Below are positions 51,601 through 62,261 of a DNA stretch of 64,000 nucleotides, piece after piece (within the stretch, counting starts at the first letter, position 1; each line of letters starts with the position of its first letter). Location of the stretch: positions 13,536,961 to 13,600,960 of the forward strand of contig NC_081149.1 of NCBI RefSeq assembly GCF_958295425.1, in the 5' to 3' direction. This DNA is from Solea solea. Lineage: Eukaryota > Chordata > Actinopteri > Pleuronectiformes > Soleidae. The notes below the pieces were generated by a model that ran no database searches, was not told the DNA's origin, and saw only the letters and a program-made list of their open reading frames with translations. Made by a program: the position numbers and the translations under genes.

Positions 51601-54356
51601 GAGTCAGCGTTGCATAGCTCCCTGGAGAGCTTTCAGTTTAGAAAGCACTTAATATCCAGCCTCACACACTACACGCTCCAGTAAGAGCACTGTGATGGAG
51701 AGGAATAATGAAGCTTTTTTTTTTTTTTCTCGGACGGCGCAGCAGTGCGGTTCTGCAGTCCCACATGAACGCACACCTTACACAGAGAGAGAGAGAGAGA
51801 GAGCAGATTATGAGTGATGAGCCGCTGCCACAGAGTCAGACAAACGATGGAACCCGTTTATCCATCCTGTGGTGATTTAAAAACTCCTATGCGTGATGAT
51901 AATGTTTGGTGCTCGGTTGCTGTCGATGTTATTATTCTGCCGGATGCTGCATCTGTGATGCCTCTGTTATGCAGTGCTGTCAGACCTGTGTGAGGGAGCG
52001 TTTGTGTGTATGGCAGTGCCGGGGTGGGCGGGGACAAGAAGCATTTTGGTGCAAATTGGTGCTGAACAACTGTGTGTTTTTTTTTTTTTTTTAGCATTTC
52101 AATTCACTTCTGAAGAGTTTCATGGTCACACTAAAATAAAATGAATCCCTTCCTGTGTGCAGTGCGGGAATGTCACAATGTGACACGCGACCTAAACACC
52201 ATTATGCTGAAAAACACAGAGAGGGTAGTGTGGAGTCTGAAAGGGCTTAATCAGCACTATGTGAACTCACCTGACAGTGGTTTGAATGGAATTGACATTT
52301 GTTTGTATACTGGAAAGTTTTCCATCCGTCCATCCATCTTCTACCACTTTATGCCCCACCTTTCGCTCTATGTCAGCTGACCCCGCCCCCTGCGACCCTC
52401 ATGTGGAGGATAAATCTTTAGAAGATGAATAAATAAATGTATGTTGTTCAAAAAGCAGAGGACGGTGCTGGATAGAGAATGAGAGTAGACCGAGAGTAGA
52501 ATTATTTCTGGTTTCGGTAAGTGGTGAGAACCAGGTGTGCGCTCCAGTGTTCATAGTGAACAGTGAGAACAGCCTGTGGTAGGTAGATGCTGCAGGGATA
52601 ACAGGGTGACTAATGAGCACAACATAGAGGAGGCATTGCTATTTATTTTTTTAATTTATTTTTTCCCCTCTGTGCATGTGCGTGTGTCTGAGCTTTGTCT
52701 GTCACTTTTGGATCATTATGTAAAGGTGTAAATTAATAACCTACAAGAACAGTGTGGAGTCTAAGTCTGTGTCTGCTTTCCTGCACAAGGGCTGAACACG
52801 TCTTTGTTTTCAAAATCGGAATTGAAATTTGAACACGTTGCAATTTGCAAATATTCGACAGGTCGCCAAAGGGCCACGTAGCAAAGAACCACCATTCACT
52901 CTCACATTCACACCTACGGTCAATCTGGAGTGTCCAATTTGCCTAATCCCCCAATCTGCATGTTTTTGAACAGTGGGAGGAAGCCGTTTCAGTTTCAGTC
53001 AAACTGCCAGACGATCAGCATAAGTGATGTTAACAGAAGGCTTCTGTTCATTTGGGGCTGCAATTTATCAGTCCTCCCTGCATCATTAAAATGCATGAGC
53101 AAAATGGAAATGAGTTCTGAAGCTCGTGCCGTCATATGAGCAGCTTTGCTTGTGGGGAAACGAGGGTCAGCGAGTACAGCAGCTCTGGAGCTTGTCCGTC
53201 CTCTGACCCGATGCCCTTTGTCGCTCTCTGTTTGCCCTCATCAGACGCTCACTGCGACACTGGTGTTTGACGCAGAATGACGAGTTACGCAGGCAGCTGC
53301 AGGCCCCGGACTGGTCGAGGTATTGGATTTCATCGCTTGCATACAATGAGGCAACAGTTCTGACAAAATACTGCAATAATGTCTAGCTGTTCATATATGA
53401 GAGTTGGGCAGTGTCTTTATTTTACAATCTGGATGAGTAAAATCTACATAAACACAGTGTTTTCTCTTACAGAGTTTAATTCATTTAATTAGGAGTTGGA
53501 CTTAGAATTTAATTCAAACTTTTGCTCACTTTAGCTTCTCAAATTCAAGGATTTCACTTTTTTTAAGTGCTTCATTGTATTCTGACATTTCATAGAAAAA
53601 TATAAGACAAATATGTTTTTATATAGCAAAATGGAGGACAGAAATATACCCTTTCTTTTGTTTCATTTAATTTTCTTTTTCTTTCCCTTTAAACTTGGCC
53701 CACTTTGTTTTAGCTCTGAAACAGCAGAACATTTTTGGGCAAGAAATTAGTAATTAGTAATAATAATAATAACTCCTTCAGTTTCAATACTTTGTGCAAT
53801 CAGACCCTAATTAATAAGTTAGTAAATAATTTTAATCAAATAACCGAAAAGGCCGACCCTGTCAGAACACAGCCCTTTCTACATGGAGTTTGCATGTTCT
53901 TCCTGTGTGTGTGTGTGTGTGTGCTGGGTTCTCTGGTTTCCTCCCACAGTCTAAAGACATGCAGATTTTGGGATTAGGTAAATTGGACATTGGACAGTGT
54001 GAGAGTGAAAGCTTGTTTGTCTCCGTGTGGCTCTGCGATGGACTGTACCCCGCCTATCGCCCCGTGTCCGCTGAGATTGACCCTCGTGTGGAGGATAAAC
54101 CGTTAGAAGATGAATGGATGGGTAGACTGAAAAGGCCTGTGTTGACGTCCCCTGTGAACATACAGTGTCCGGTCGTTTTTGTTCCCTCCGCCCCTGCCAG
54201 CAGGGGTCAGCCCTGAGCTCACCTTGAAGCCGACGTCTCCCTTCTTGCAGCAGAGACAGGCCAGCATGAGGAAGACAAAGGTGAAGAGGCCAGAGAAGGA
54301 GACGGCAACCACAGCCAGGGATGAAGGCCATGACAGCTCGCTCAGCGGAGCCCCAT
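38027..54356 (-). CDS. aatk: aatk (AATYK/LMTK1) lemur-family transmembrane kinase; 5'-partial, 12 exons
   Basis: Apoptosis-associated tyrosine kinase is a neuronal, endosome-associated, Cdk5-regulated kinase that affects Rab11 trafficking and neurite growth. Exons in transcript order are 54356-54223, 48973-48841, 45456-45377, 44948-44830, 44695-44608, 44496-44363, 43781-43697, 43608-43487, 42818-42669, 42013-38614, 38530-38350 and 38262-38027. They join in frame with GT-AG introns to give 1619 residues. The first exon (about 19 residues in human) lies beyond 64000. In-window residues 13-32 form the membrane segment, followed by CLCCKKGD. The kinase domain has glycine loop [10 protein letters not shown], Lys133 in VVVKE, catalytic loop HSDLALRN (228-235), D248-YG and APE at 275-277. 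A long acidic tail carries the PP1-type docking site KVVSF (1466-1470) and VTVFLFDQ. The visible protein is longer than human AATK (about 1374 residues) because of the tail. The a/b paralogue is undetermined. Confidence 0.96.
38350..38530 (-). CDS. aatk: aatk penultimate coding exon
   Basis: The exon follows a TTCCAG acceptor and encodes [20 protein letters not shown] then a variable acidic stretch to SEEG. It continues [15 protein letters not shown], equivalent to human VTVYLFDQESPTREL. The donor is GTGAGT, just before a poly-T run on the minus strand. The last base G joins AT to make Asp. Confidence 0.92.
38614..42013 (-). CDS. aatk: aatk giant tail exon
   Basis: This exon is 3400 bases, 1133 codons plus the base finishing Trp. 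It begins [20 protein letters not shown] (end of the kinase C-lobe) and runs through a long acidic, Ser-rich, probably unstructured tail. Family-conserved islands are [80 protein letters not shown] acidic text, [16 protein letters not shown] and [21 protein letters not shown] single huge exon for the tail is typical of lemur kinases. The acceptor is GTCCAG and the donor GTATGA. Confidence 0.97.
42014..42668 (-). other. aatk: aatk intron before the giant exon
   Basis: This is a 655-base intron with an AG-rich tract beside the acceptor (seen as GA repeats on the + strand near 42028) and a short (GT)n near 42325. Nothing else is recognised. Confidence 0.7.
42669..42818 (-). CDS. aatk: aatk kinase exon (C-lobe)
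   Basis: The exon encodes [20 protein letters not shown] then [20 protein letters not shown] and HLQFQLAER. It ends in TG, completing Trp ([10 protein letters not shown]) with the first base of the large exon. It matches the human kinase C-lobe closely. Confidence 0.96.
42819..43486 (-). other. aatk: aatk intron between two kinase C-lobe exons
   Basis: This is a 668-base AT-rich intron with poly-A tracts on the + strand. I see no element in it. Confidence 0.7.
43487..43608 (-). CDS. aatk: aatk kinase exon, activation segment and APE
   Basis: The exon encodes [20 protein letters not shown] then [20 protein letters not shown]. It contains the activation-segment tyrosines (DYY) and the APE motif. 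It ends in TG, completing Trp with the next exon. The acceptor is CTGTAG and the donor GTGAGA. Confidence 0.96.
43697..43781 (-). CDS. aatk: aatk kinase exon, catalytic loop and DYG
   Basis: The exon encodes [20 protein letters not shown] then GLSHSRYK. With the preceding exon it forms HSDLALRN, in which Ser replaces the usual Arg of HRD, and DYG instead of DFG. Both substitutions are also in human AATK, so they are family traits. Confidence 0.96.
44181..44250 (-). ncRNA. mir338: mir-338 microRNA precursor in an aatk intron
   Basis: On the minus strand (the aatk sense strand), 44207-44186 is identical over 22 bases to vertebrate miR-338-3p as I know it (starting TCCAGCATCAGTG). The 5' arm at 44245-44224 (starting AACAACATCCTGGTGCTG) matches miR-338-5p except for a T-to-C change at position 6 and changes at its 3' end. 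The arms pair as a hairpin around a loop of roughly a dozen bases. The hairpin lies in the aatk intron 44362-43782, and human MIR338 is also intronic in AATK. It is probably processed from the aatk transcript. The known targets reported in mammals include neuronal and oligodendrocyte differentiation genes. Confidence 0.93.
44182..44250 (+). ncRNA. possible antisense mir-3065 hairpin
   Basis: The complement of the miR-338 hairpin also folds. Its arms (CAACAAAATCACTGATGCTG and CAGCACCAGGATGTTGTT) resemble human miR-3065-5p and -3p, which are made from the strand opposite MIR338. Transcription of this strand in fish is not shown by the sequence. Confidence 0.35.
44363..44496 (-). CDS. aatk: aatk kinase exon (alpha-D/E)
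   Basis: The exon encodes [19 protein letters not shown] then [19 protein letters not shown] and KHNFTH. It ends in AG, which joins T to make the Ser of the HSD catalytic motif. The intron that follows holds the miR-338 hairpin. Confidence 0.95.
44608..44695 (-). CDS. aatk: aatk kinase exon (hinge)
   Basis: The exon encodes [20 protein letters not shown] then LLVMEFCPL, including the kinase hinge MEFCPLGD. It matches the human segment almost residue for residue. The donor is GTGAGA, phase 0. Confidence 0.95.
44830..44948 (-). CDS. aatk: aatk kinase exon with ATP-anchoring lysine
   Basis: The exon encodes [20 protein letters not shown] then [19 protein letters not shown]. The Lys in VVVKE corresponds to the VAIK lysine. 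The final CG joins a G to make Arg (QPYR). The acceptor TACTAG is short and purine-interrupted, but the junction is exact against the family. Confidence 0.94.
45377..45456 (-). CDS. aatk: aatk kinase exon with glycine loop
   Basis: The exon encodes [19 protein letters not shown] then GHGWFGK. It carries the nucleotide-binding loop of the lemur kinases (G-x-G-W-F-G-K). The acceptor is CCTCCAG and the donor GTAAGC, phase 0. Confidence 0.95.
45725..45768 (+). repeat. (GAC)/(GAT) trinucleotide repeat
   Basis: A few GAC units are followed by about a dozen GAT units. On the minus strand it reads ATC/TCA, giving poly-Ser or poly-His in the two open frames discussed at 45.5-46.4 kb. Confidence 0.9.
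47641..47671 (+). repeat. (CA)15 microsatellite
   Basis: Perfect CA units in the aatk intron before the glycine-loop exon. Confidence 0.9.
48607..48658 (+). repeat. (CTGT)n tetranucleotide repeat
   Basis: About 12 CTGT units with one early interruption (CTGC) lie some 180 bases downstream, in aatk sense, of the juxtamembrane exon. Confidence 0.9.
48841..48973 (-). CDS. aatk: aatk juxtamembrane exon
   Basis: The exon encodes [18 protein letters not shown] and then [18 protein letters not shown], matching the human juxtamembrane region (EFENAEGDEY..., [15 protein letters not shown]). It ends in ARS plus one base that joins TC to make Ile before QLLKSSDLG. Confidence 0.95.
51060..51464 (+). 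repeat. paired TTAGGG-like dispersed repeat, copy 2
   Basis: The two units sit side by side here: GTGTGAGGACATTTTGGCTG ... GGTTAGGGTAAGG ... GAGTGTCCTCACTAAGG at 51060-51215, and CCTTTTCTGGCATAAACACA ... GACCAAAACCTGGTTCTAAT ... GAATAGCTGCACAAACCTGT at 51224-51464. This is the clearest copy in the window. Confidence 0.7.
52321..52437 (+). mobile_element. SINE 3'-end fragment with inverted tip
   Basis: The + strand carries the SINE 3' end (GTCAGCTGA... GCGACCCTCATGTGGAGGAT, AGAAGATGAATAAATAAA). It is preceded by the same tip in reverse orientation (CCATCCATCTTCTACCACTT), giving a small snapback. Confidence 0.55.
52858..52990 (-). mobile_element. SINE middle fragment, reverse orientation
   Basis: The minus strand has TTCCTCCCACTGTTCAAAAA, GCAGATTGGGGGATTAGG and AGGTGTGAATGTGAGAGTGA, the body of the same SINE family without its head or tail. 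Confidence 0.55.
53840..54123 (+). mobile_element. tRNA-derived SINE, 5'-truncated
   Basis: The body runs from CATGGAGTTTGCATGTTCTT through a (GT)n expansion, TCCTCCCACAGTCTAAAGAC, GGATTAGGTAAATTGGACAT and TGTACCCCGCCTATCGCCC to GTGTGGAGGATAAA and AGAAGATGAATGGATGG. It ends about 100 bases from the aatk transmembrane exon. Confidence 0.7.
54223..54356 (-). CDS. aatk: aatk transmembrane exon
   Basis: The exon encodes [20 protein letters not shown] then [20 protein letters not shown] and VGFK. It holds a single hydrophobic helix followed by the Cys cluster that is palmitoylated in mouse AATYK1A. It starts with AT, completing an Asp codon from the unseen first exon. The donor is GTGAGC. An internal Met (MLACLCC) matches the start of the short mammalian isoform. 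Confidence 0.95.
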
Positions 54357-56159
54357 CTGCAACAACAGAGGATAACAGCACTGACTTACTGTACAGTTAT
54401 GAACTATACAGTGAACTACAGGAAATTAAAAAAACAAAGTAGAGACAGAGTTGTTTTGTAAACAAACGGGTGACATGTGTCCTTTTTTTTTTTATTGGCA
54501 GCTTCATGAAAGACACATGAGAGTCATTATTAGTATTCTCCTGTGTTCCTGAACTTTGGAGGCTTTTAAGAATGAAACCGAACAAGTACAACATGTGGAT
54601 AGAGACTCGATCAAGCAACAGCAGACCATGTATTTCCATATAAACGGACACGATGGATGAAAATGCGCGGCGTGTGGATCCACAGTAGAATCGGCCGTTC
54701 AAGTTCAAGTCCAAACACAAGAACACAAACACTGAATCAAAGTGAACTGCTTTCGAGAAGAATGCACTCAGCGCTGTTAAAACGTGGCAGACAAAGAGGA
54801 ATAGTTGTGCACTGCATTTTGAAAAAGGTCAAATTCATCCACAGTGTTTTCGGCGCTCCGTGTGGGCCTGACCGGCAGACTGAACGAGTGCATAATCGTG
54901 ATGGTGGTGAATAATTATTCCTCCTTCGTGCGAGCTTTTGCACAATTAGACATTGTTTTCCTGTGCATATGTGGAGCACACGTGTCGGTTTGTCTTTCAG
55001 CATGAAAAGAGCGGAGGACAGGCCAAAGCACCAGATGTCACAGTTTGGTCTGAATTCTTTGGTTGATTTTAAACCTTCCTGTAAACGCAGATGAACGACA
55101 GAGAGAAGCAGAGGAAAGGGAACTTCCAGCACTTTCATCTTTTTACTATGTTATTATTCTGAGCAATCGTCATTGTAGCACAACACAATAGAAACAAAAC
55201 ATTTAAAAGTTTCAAAAATAAATAAATAAATCAAAAAAAATAAGGTAAAACTCCCCCTTTATTCATTTTAGATTTTTGATAGCGTCAAATCATGATTTGA
55301 AATCTGTGATGACTTTTCCTGGTTTGGATGTATGTATGATATTATAAATGAAACATTATATATATATATGTATATATAGATTAAGAAAATACATGGAATC
55401 GACAAAATTCTATTTTAAAAAGTCACTCAATAGGACTACTTTAATCTTAAGCCTAATTAGTTGTGTTATAGCGAAATTTCAGCCACATTTATAGGCAATT
55501 TTGTTGTTCCTAACACACGTAAAACATTATTCATTTAACAGTAAAAAGCTAAAGATCTGAATTATCTGAAAGGAGAGGTAAAGACTGCATTTTAAGCATG
55601 TAATAAAATCATAAACTGTACATATTTCTGTGCATGTGTGTATTTGCAGACTATAATGTAATTTATTGTATCTCGTCTATCGGGATATCACCTAAAAATA
55701 TTGAGATGTAGACTTTTAAAATGTACATTACCAGGATTGCAGTGGCCTTCACCTCTTCGCTATGCACTCATACCTTTTAAAGTAAATGATGCAGGCAAAT
55801 GGCATCAATCCAGCACGGCCCTGCTCTCCACCTCTGTCATTGTGAGAACAATACAAGTATGCTAACGTGGGACACACTGACTGTGAGGAGTGTTGGGTCT
55901 GTGATGACGGTGTGAGCACTTTTCCAGCTCACTGACTGAGACCTAGAAGTCCTGACTCATTTGACTGTGGAAGAACACACTGTTCCAGACCTGGCGGCTC
56001 CCGCGCCCCAAACACCACCGCTCCAACCAAAGCTTGACCCCAAGGTCACGACCACAAAGCCTACGCTAACGCCTGCACACACATGAGTGGATGATGGAAT
56101 AAGACAGGCACAATATGTCCAGGTTCCTGAAGCCTGGTTTGAGAATTACAGTGTGACAT

Positions 56160-56456
56160 GTTGTCGGATGAGGTTAGAGTCAGGCCAGTACTAGTTATGG
56201 TTAAGGTTAGAGTAAATCTCCAGGAAATGAATGTAAATTTAATGCGATGTCCTCTAAAGTCATGACAATCAGACCGTGTGTCTCTGTGTACATGTCTTAA
56301 ATAGGCTGTGTGGACCATCTTTTTGAGGACCTTTTGATCATGTGAGGACATTTTGGCTGGTTTAGGGGTTAGGGTTAGGTTAAAGGTTAGGGTTAGGCAT
56401 TTAGTTGTGATGGTTAGGGTTGGGGGAGTGTCCACACGAAGAATGCAAAACCACGA

Positions 56457-56489
<33 letters not shown>

Positions 56490-56650
56490 TAACTTGTATT
56501 TGCTACCTATTTAGGACATTTTCTGACCAGTAGTCCAAAACCTGGTCCTAATTAATGGTTAGGCTTTGGCATTAACTGGTTATGATTAAGGTTAATACTT
56601 GAATTGGCTGTGAATGGTAGTCAAAGGAAGGGAGTGTTAGCTGTATGAAC
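56160..56650 (+). repeat. paired TTAGGG-like dispersed repeat, copy 3
   Basis: It contains GTGAGGACATTTTGGCTGG, a run of GGTTAGGGTTAGG-type text at about 56362-56410, a (GT)n tract at about 56464-56489 and CCAAAACCTGGTCCTAATTA. A further partial unit lies at 56160-56275. The telomere-like runs are interspersed and not a long array. Confidence 0.65.
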
Positions 56651-57670
56651 CGTAGTGTGTTACCAAGGCAACAACCTGGCCTGGCCAACACATATTAGTT
56701 GATTGGCTTTTAGAAATAACCCCCCCCCTTCTTTTCCCACTCTTGGAGGAAACACATTTGCTGATGCCTCATTTGCTGGGACTAACTCCCTGTATTTGAT
56801 TGTACAACTACACAATGACAGCTTTTGGTAGTGTGTGTGTGTGTGTGTGTGTGATAGTGTGTGTGTATGTGAAGTGTAAAAAAAAAAGAAAACAAAAAAA
56901 GGAGATTACCCAGCTAAAACAAGCTGTGCCCTTTCTGAATATCCACAGCTTTTATTCACTCCCATGTGGTATTCTGGTCAAGCAGCCAAGAATTAAAACC
57001 AACAGATATACAGCATGCAGCTACATTTCCATGACACTATCTTTAAAAGTGTAAATTCAACGACTTGGCATTTGCTATTTCATAATAAGTGAAATAACCA
57101 CACACCAAACCTATAGCTCTGCACCAATGCACAGATGGACGAGGAGGGAGAGGGAGAAGAAAAGGCTGAACACTGTGCAGATGGTCCTAGGAACGCTGAT
57201 GACAAACACTTAATCAGATGGCACGGTGACTCAGAGCTCGCTAAAGGACACACCATAAAACACGCATGCAGATGTTAGTTGTTCTGAAGCCAAATATTAA
57301 GTGAACTGTCGTGTTGTGCAGGACCCTGGGGCCGATCACTGGGTCTGGTTTCTGTCTCAGTGTCCTATCAAACACGCTTGAACGAATGAATACAAAAAAA
57401 TACAAAAAACATACCCTTTCTTCAGCTTCAGCAAAGAAGAAGTACATTTTGATGTTGAGTGCACTTCCTCCTGTTGGCCACAGTCATGGAAATCCCTTAA
57501 AATTGTGTTTTATAGTTCTGAAGAAAGCACATTTAATTGTGAGAGAGAAGGCTTTTGTCCTTGAACTATTCCCCTGAAAACATTATTGTGAGGACAGGTG
57601 CATCTGAACTCTTGGTGACAATGAGATCGTTTGTCCGAAGACCGAAACCTGTCATCCATAGGTTAGTAAA

Positions 57671-57717
57671 TGGTTCAGTGGTAGAGCACGTTGTCTCGCA
57701 ACCAGAAAGTCAGGGGT
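57671..57717 (+). mobile_element. tRNA-like SINE head fragment
   Basis: The segment TGGTTCAGTGGTAGAGCACG followed by TCTCGCAACCAGAAAGTCAG resembles the head of a common fish tRNA-derived SINE. There is no proper B box or acceptor stem, so it is not a working tRNA gene. Confidence 0.45.
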
Positions 57718-59875
57718 GCTGTGTTTTTTTTGTCTGTGGAGCCTTCATTTTAACTCTATTTGTTCACGTATTCTGAAAGCTTCCAGTGCAGGAAATAGTG
57801 CAAGAGGGGTTAACTGTAGGACAGGAGGGTGAATGTGTCCGCAGCCTCTTTCACCCTCACCATATTTCATATTTGTTGTTGGCTGAAACTCTCAACCGTG
57901 TGCTGCTCTCTAGTGGATCTATCGTGTGGCACAGTATGTGTGCAGAGACGACTGTATCTCGCTGTAAAACTATACACGTGTAGGTTCTCACACAAATGAC
58001 ACCCATTATTGTGGTAATTACAGCCTCATTTCTTTGCATAGTGTCGTTTTAATAAAGTTTGAGAAGCCATCGTTCATTACCTGAAAGTCCAATGCAGTCA
58101 TCCAGAGCAATTTTAAAATATCCCACTCCCCCTGAGAGAGAAGTGACCTGGGGGGGTCCTCCATAAATATTTAAGAAGCACACATTATTTCACCAGCTGC
58201 ATGGCAGAATGAGAATAAAGCACTTAAAGCCGGGCTCATACCTGCTTTATTAAAAATACTGGAGGAAGATGAGCCGTGTCCTGACAGACAGGAGAGGAGA
58301 GCGATGGAGTCGCCCTGCAACCTCCACAACTCAGCCTGACAATCAGAAGGAAGCAGTGAGCCGAAAAAGAAAAAGAAAAGGGAGGGAGGGAGGGAGGGAA
58401 GGAAAATCTCCTGGTGGAAGAAGGGAGAATGAACAAGGAGGCCACAGCTACTGCTATTTCTGCTCCTGGTCTCTCTCTTCTGTCTCTAACTCACCTCTCC
58501 TCTGTCCCCCTTTTTCCCTTTCACCCCAACCGGTCGAGGCAGACGGCTGGAGGACGAGATTTCTTCCTGATGCTATAGTGTTTCTCTGCTCTCTATAATG
58601 TGGTCTATGTACAGAGCCTTTAGATAATGTATGTTGTGATTTAGCACTATGCAAATGATGACTATAACTATGATTTGATACAGCGGGGAAAGCTAAGGTA
58701 TGCTCCGTTCACTCGTGTGTGTGTGTGTGTGTGTTCAAGCATGTGAAAACAAAATGAGAATGTGTGGTGTGTTAAGCACAGCCGCTGAGCTTTTCATGGG
58801 AGACCATAAATAAAGCATGCATCACTGAGGCACAGTCCTCTGTTGCTGTGCAGCTGCAGTTGAAACAGCAGCATTTCAGATCTACTGTCGCCCGTGTTTA
58901 ACTGAAGAGCACAGATGGGCCAAAGAGAGAGAATCAGAACAAGATAAATAAGAAAAGATTCAGAACAGAGAACAGACCCTACACTACAAATTCTCCCGCA
59001 CGTGTATGAAGGCCAGGGCTGAGCCATGTGCTCATATTCACACACTAACACCAGTACGTGCACCCACACAGAAAGCCAAGGTGGCGCACTTGGCTGCATA
59101 GGATAAATTAGGAGTTTCCTTGGTAACGGGGAACAGAGGGCTGTTGTTTCTGCTCCTGATAGCAGCAACCCCTCGACAAAGTGAACAAGAACAAGCGCTA
59201 ACACTCCACAGAGCAGAATTAAACGTCTCTCCGCCTTTTCAGAAGATGCTGTGTCGTCGTTGTCGTCCCCAAACACCCCCCCCCGCCCCCACGGCGTCGC
59301 CCTTCAGCCTCTGTCCCTCTCGCGGGTATGGTTGCCATGCATGCACAATTGCACAGCCGCACAAGTTTTTGTTTAGGACTGAGGGGCCAAGTGGTGACAG
59401 TGCTGCAGGGTGGGCACGGTGCCAAACTACACACCACTGCAATCAAATTGTTCCAAGAAAGAGTGAGGAGGAGACAAAAGGCACAGCGTGAGATACAGTT
59501 TCAACCCCTTTTCCAAAAGAATGGATGCCCTCGCAGGGACGTGGAACAATGGAGTGGAAAGGAAGTGCAGACATTCCCATTTTCCCATTTTTTGTAAAAT
59601 AGTGGCAGAGAACGTGAAAACAATTATGACTGTGGGAGGTTTCTGTTTCTGTTGCTTTGCTTTGTCCTCCACACACACACGAGGGTCACGGCGTGATAAT
59701 ATATGCACCACAAATTACAAAGTCATTGGAGAAGAAAGAATTTGAAACATTCCCTTTTGTTTCTATTAAGCAACTAAATTGACGGACGTTTGACATGGTA
59801 ATTATCACCGTTCCAACTTCTTAGTCGTAATAGTTAAATATAAAAATATGGGACGAGGGTTGAGGACGGAAGAAA

Positions 59876-59878
<3 letters not shown>

Positions 59879-59924
<46 letters not shown>
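59879..59924 (+). repeat. (CA)23 microsatellite
   Basis: The longest perfect dinucleotide run in the window, followed by GACA and GA units, in aatk intron 1. Confidence 0.9.
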
Positions 59925-59928
<4 letters not shown>

Positions 59929-61158
59929 GACAGAAAGAGAGACAGCAGCAGGAGCAGAAAAGAGTCCCCAGATCTCCGTGAGCATCGGTTTACATTTAGG
60001 ACAGCGCTACAGGGGCAAACAAGCTCCTCCATCTGCCCTGTTAGGGCTGTACCAAGTGGTTTCCAACCACAACACATGCACTCTCTTTACACAAATATAA
60101 ACACAAACATTATGGGATGCTTTGGACAGGACAGAAGAGGAGAATGCCTTTTAATGGTCAGTAGCAGATGAATGACAAAGCTTTGGGTCGGAATATGCAG
60201 CTTTCAGCAAAACTAAAATAACATCAAAAACATTTGGCTTGCACCCAAACAAGTTGAGTTTGGGGTAATTGAAAGAGAGCTGCCAAGCTGCACATAAGCC
60301 TGGTCGAGGGCTGTGCAGTTAATTGAAACTTAACTACAAAAACAAAATAATGGAAACTAATCGATTATCACAAAATGACATCATTTTATTGGGAAAACAG
60401 CGCCTTTTAACGTTGTAACGGTGTCAGAAATAGAACCCAGGGTGATGCCCGCAGCGATATACAATAATTTATAGTTATTTGAAGGTAAATTCAAAAGGTT
60501 CACATTTAAAGCCACTTTTCTTTAGCCCCTAGGAGCCCTAGCCTCATGTTCTTCTTTCTCCCTTTAGGTGTCACCACAGCGGATCATCTGCCTCCATCTT
60601 GTCCTGTCCGTTGTGTCGTTCCTAGCCCGGTGACGTATTGATTATCCTCTGCTTTTGTGCGTGTGTGTATATTAAATGCAAAATTCTTTTTTTTCACGTT
60701 CAACAGCCACTGGGAGTCGGCTGCAGTCAGCTGTGCTCTGACAGCCTGGCTTCCCAAGAGAAAAAACATCCAACAGCAGCAGCAGGAGCAATCCTCTGTT
60801 ACAGGCTGCACGACGAGTGGGGAGATCAGGATTTAGGACAGGAGGTGAGAAAGAAATTATTTTAGAGAAATAAGGCAAAAGGGAAAGTTTGTGAGGTGAG
60901 AAAACAATAAAAATAGGCGGGTGCAGAGAGTGTATGTCAGTCCGAGGGAAGGGCCGACAGCAGACGGAAGAGCCCGACATGACTAATGGCAGGGAACAGT
61001 CGGTATCATCCACAAAAAGTGACATCCTTAGTCACGCTCTTTGTGAATGAGTGCAGATCGCTCAGGCTCCCTTGAGATCCATGATCACTGTCATTTACTG
61101 GGAGTGAGAGGCCCGCAAGGACCGGCCATGGATCAGCATTACAGACCGGTCATGTCCG

Positions 61159-61179
61159 CCCCCCCCCCCCCCCCCCCCC
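61159..61179 (+). repeat. poly-C tract
   Basis: About 21 consecutive C residues in aatk intron 1. The true length may differ because such runs are prone to sequencing error. Confidence 0.85.
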
Positions 61180-62261
61180 GCCCCTGACAGCCAGGGCCAA
61201 GGACACTCTGGTGGAAACAAAGGTCCTGAATATCAATGCGGTGACAGACAGATGTTTCCAGTGCATGTGAAGGTGGTGACTGTGGCATTAATAATGACAT
61301 TAATAATTGATCTAGCGGAGACACTGTGAAGATAAATGTAATACACAGATCACTGCGAAGGAGGAGGAGGAGGAGGCCTGTGATTTTGCTCGGATTTTGC
61401 AGTCACATTCACTGTGCCATAATATTACCACATAGCACAATCAACATATTAATTATTGACAAATAGAACAACAGCTTTTAGCAATTAGCTATACTGCAGT
61501 TGCAGCTAATTGCTCGAAATTGTGATTTTGATTTGGAAATTACAAACTGCTCAGTCCTAATTACCGCTGCACAAAAAAAGAGCCTGAGCCACTGCTCAGC
61601 GCAAACGCAGCAAAAAAGGAAAAAGAAAAGAAAAGAAGAGCTGTTCATTGTTTATCACGTTGGCAAACAGACAGTTAATGAATGAATGGAATGGAAAGAT
61701 GTTTATCCTCCCGAGTCAAATGGAGCAGGAAGCTCCGCCGAGGACTCGACAGTCCTCTTTGCAACAGGAAGAAACACAGTTGTGTAAATTTTGACAAGGA
61801 GCAGAAATAGCTGTCCTGTGAGTCAGAGACAGGCCAGTCGCTTTTTTTGTGAACCGCATGTTGAAGAGCTCATCCTCGTGCTCGAACCGAGAGATATGGA
61901 TCTTCGAGGATTAGTAGAGATATTTGGTCAAACTTTATCAAGAGATAATCACTTGGCAAATCACTTAACTCACAGCCCTAACCTATACAAAAGTCTCTGT
62001 TGACTATAATAACATTTAACCACTCCTCTGTAGTTTGGGCCAGCATCTTATTAGTTGACTATTTCTGATTAGTCACTATCCTATAACTGACTGCCCACAG
62101 AATATGAATAGTGATGTAACACTTAGACTATCTCATTAAAATGAAGTTGAGAACACTAGATATAAAAAAGTGTCAACTGATTATCTGTCTACATGATGAT
62201 GAATAGCTGTTAATTACTAGAAGAGAAAGGCAAAATAAAGTGATACCAGATTTTCTTGAAG

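Larger units (their letters stand above)
48974..54222 (-). other. aatk: aatk intron after the transmembrane exon
   Basis: This 5.2-kb intron holds TTAGGG-like repeat units at 51060-51464, a SINE snapback at about 52321-52437, SINE pieces at 52858-52990 and 53840-54123, several CA/GT runs and poly-T/A tracts. No gene is supported. Confidence 0.7.

Noticed and set aside
56340..56420. Interstitial telomere candidate (GGTTAGGG-like runs)
   Set aside because: The units are irregular, few, and part of a dispersed repeat also found at 20 and 51 kb.
58794..59276. 160-codon minus-strand open frame with several hydrophobic stretches
   Set aside because: It lies within aatk intron 1, has no recognisable domain, no splice or promoter context, and a composition expected by chance. 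A frame of this size is not rare in 10 kb.
59879..59924. CA-rich array considered as a CRISPR or satellite
   Set aside because: It is a plain dinucleotide microsatellite without spacers, in a vertebrate intron.
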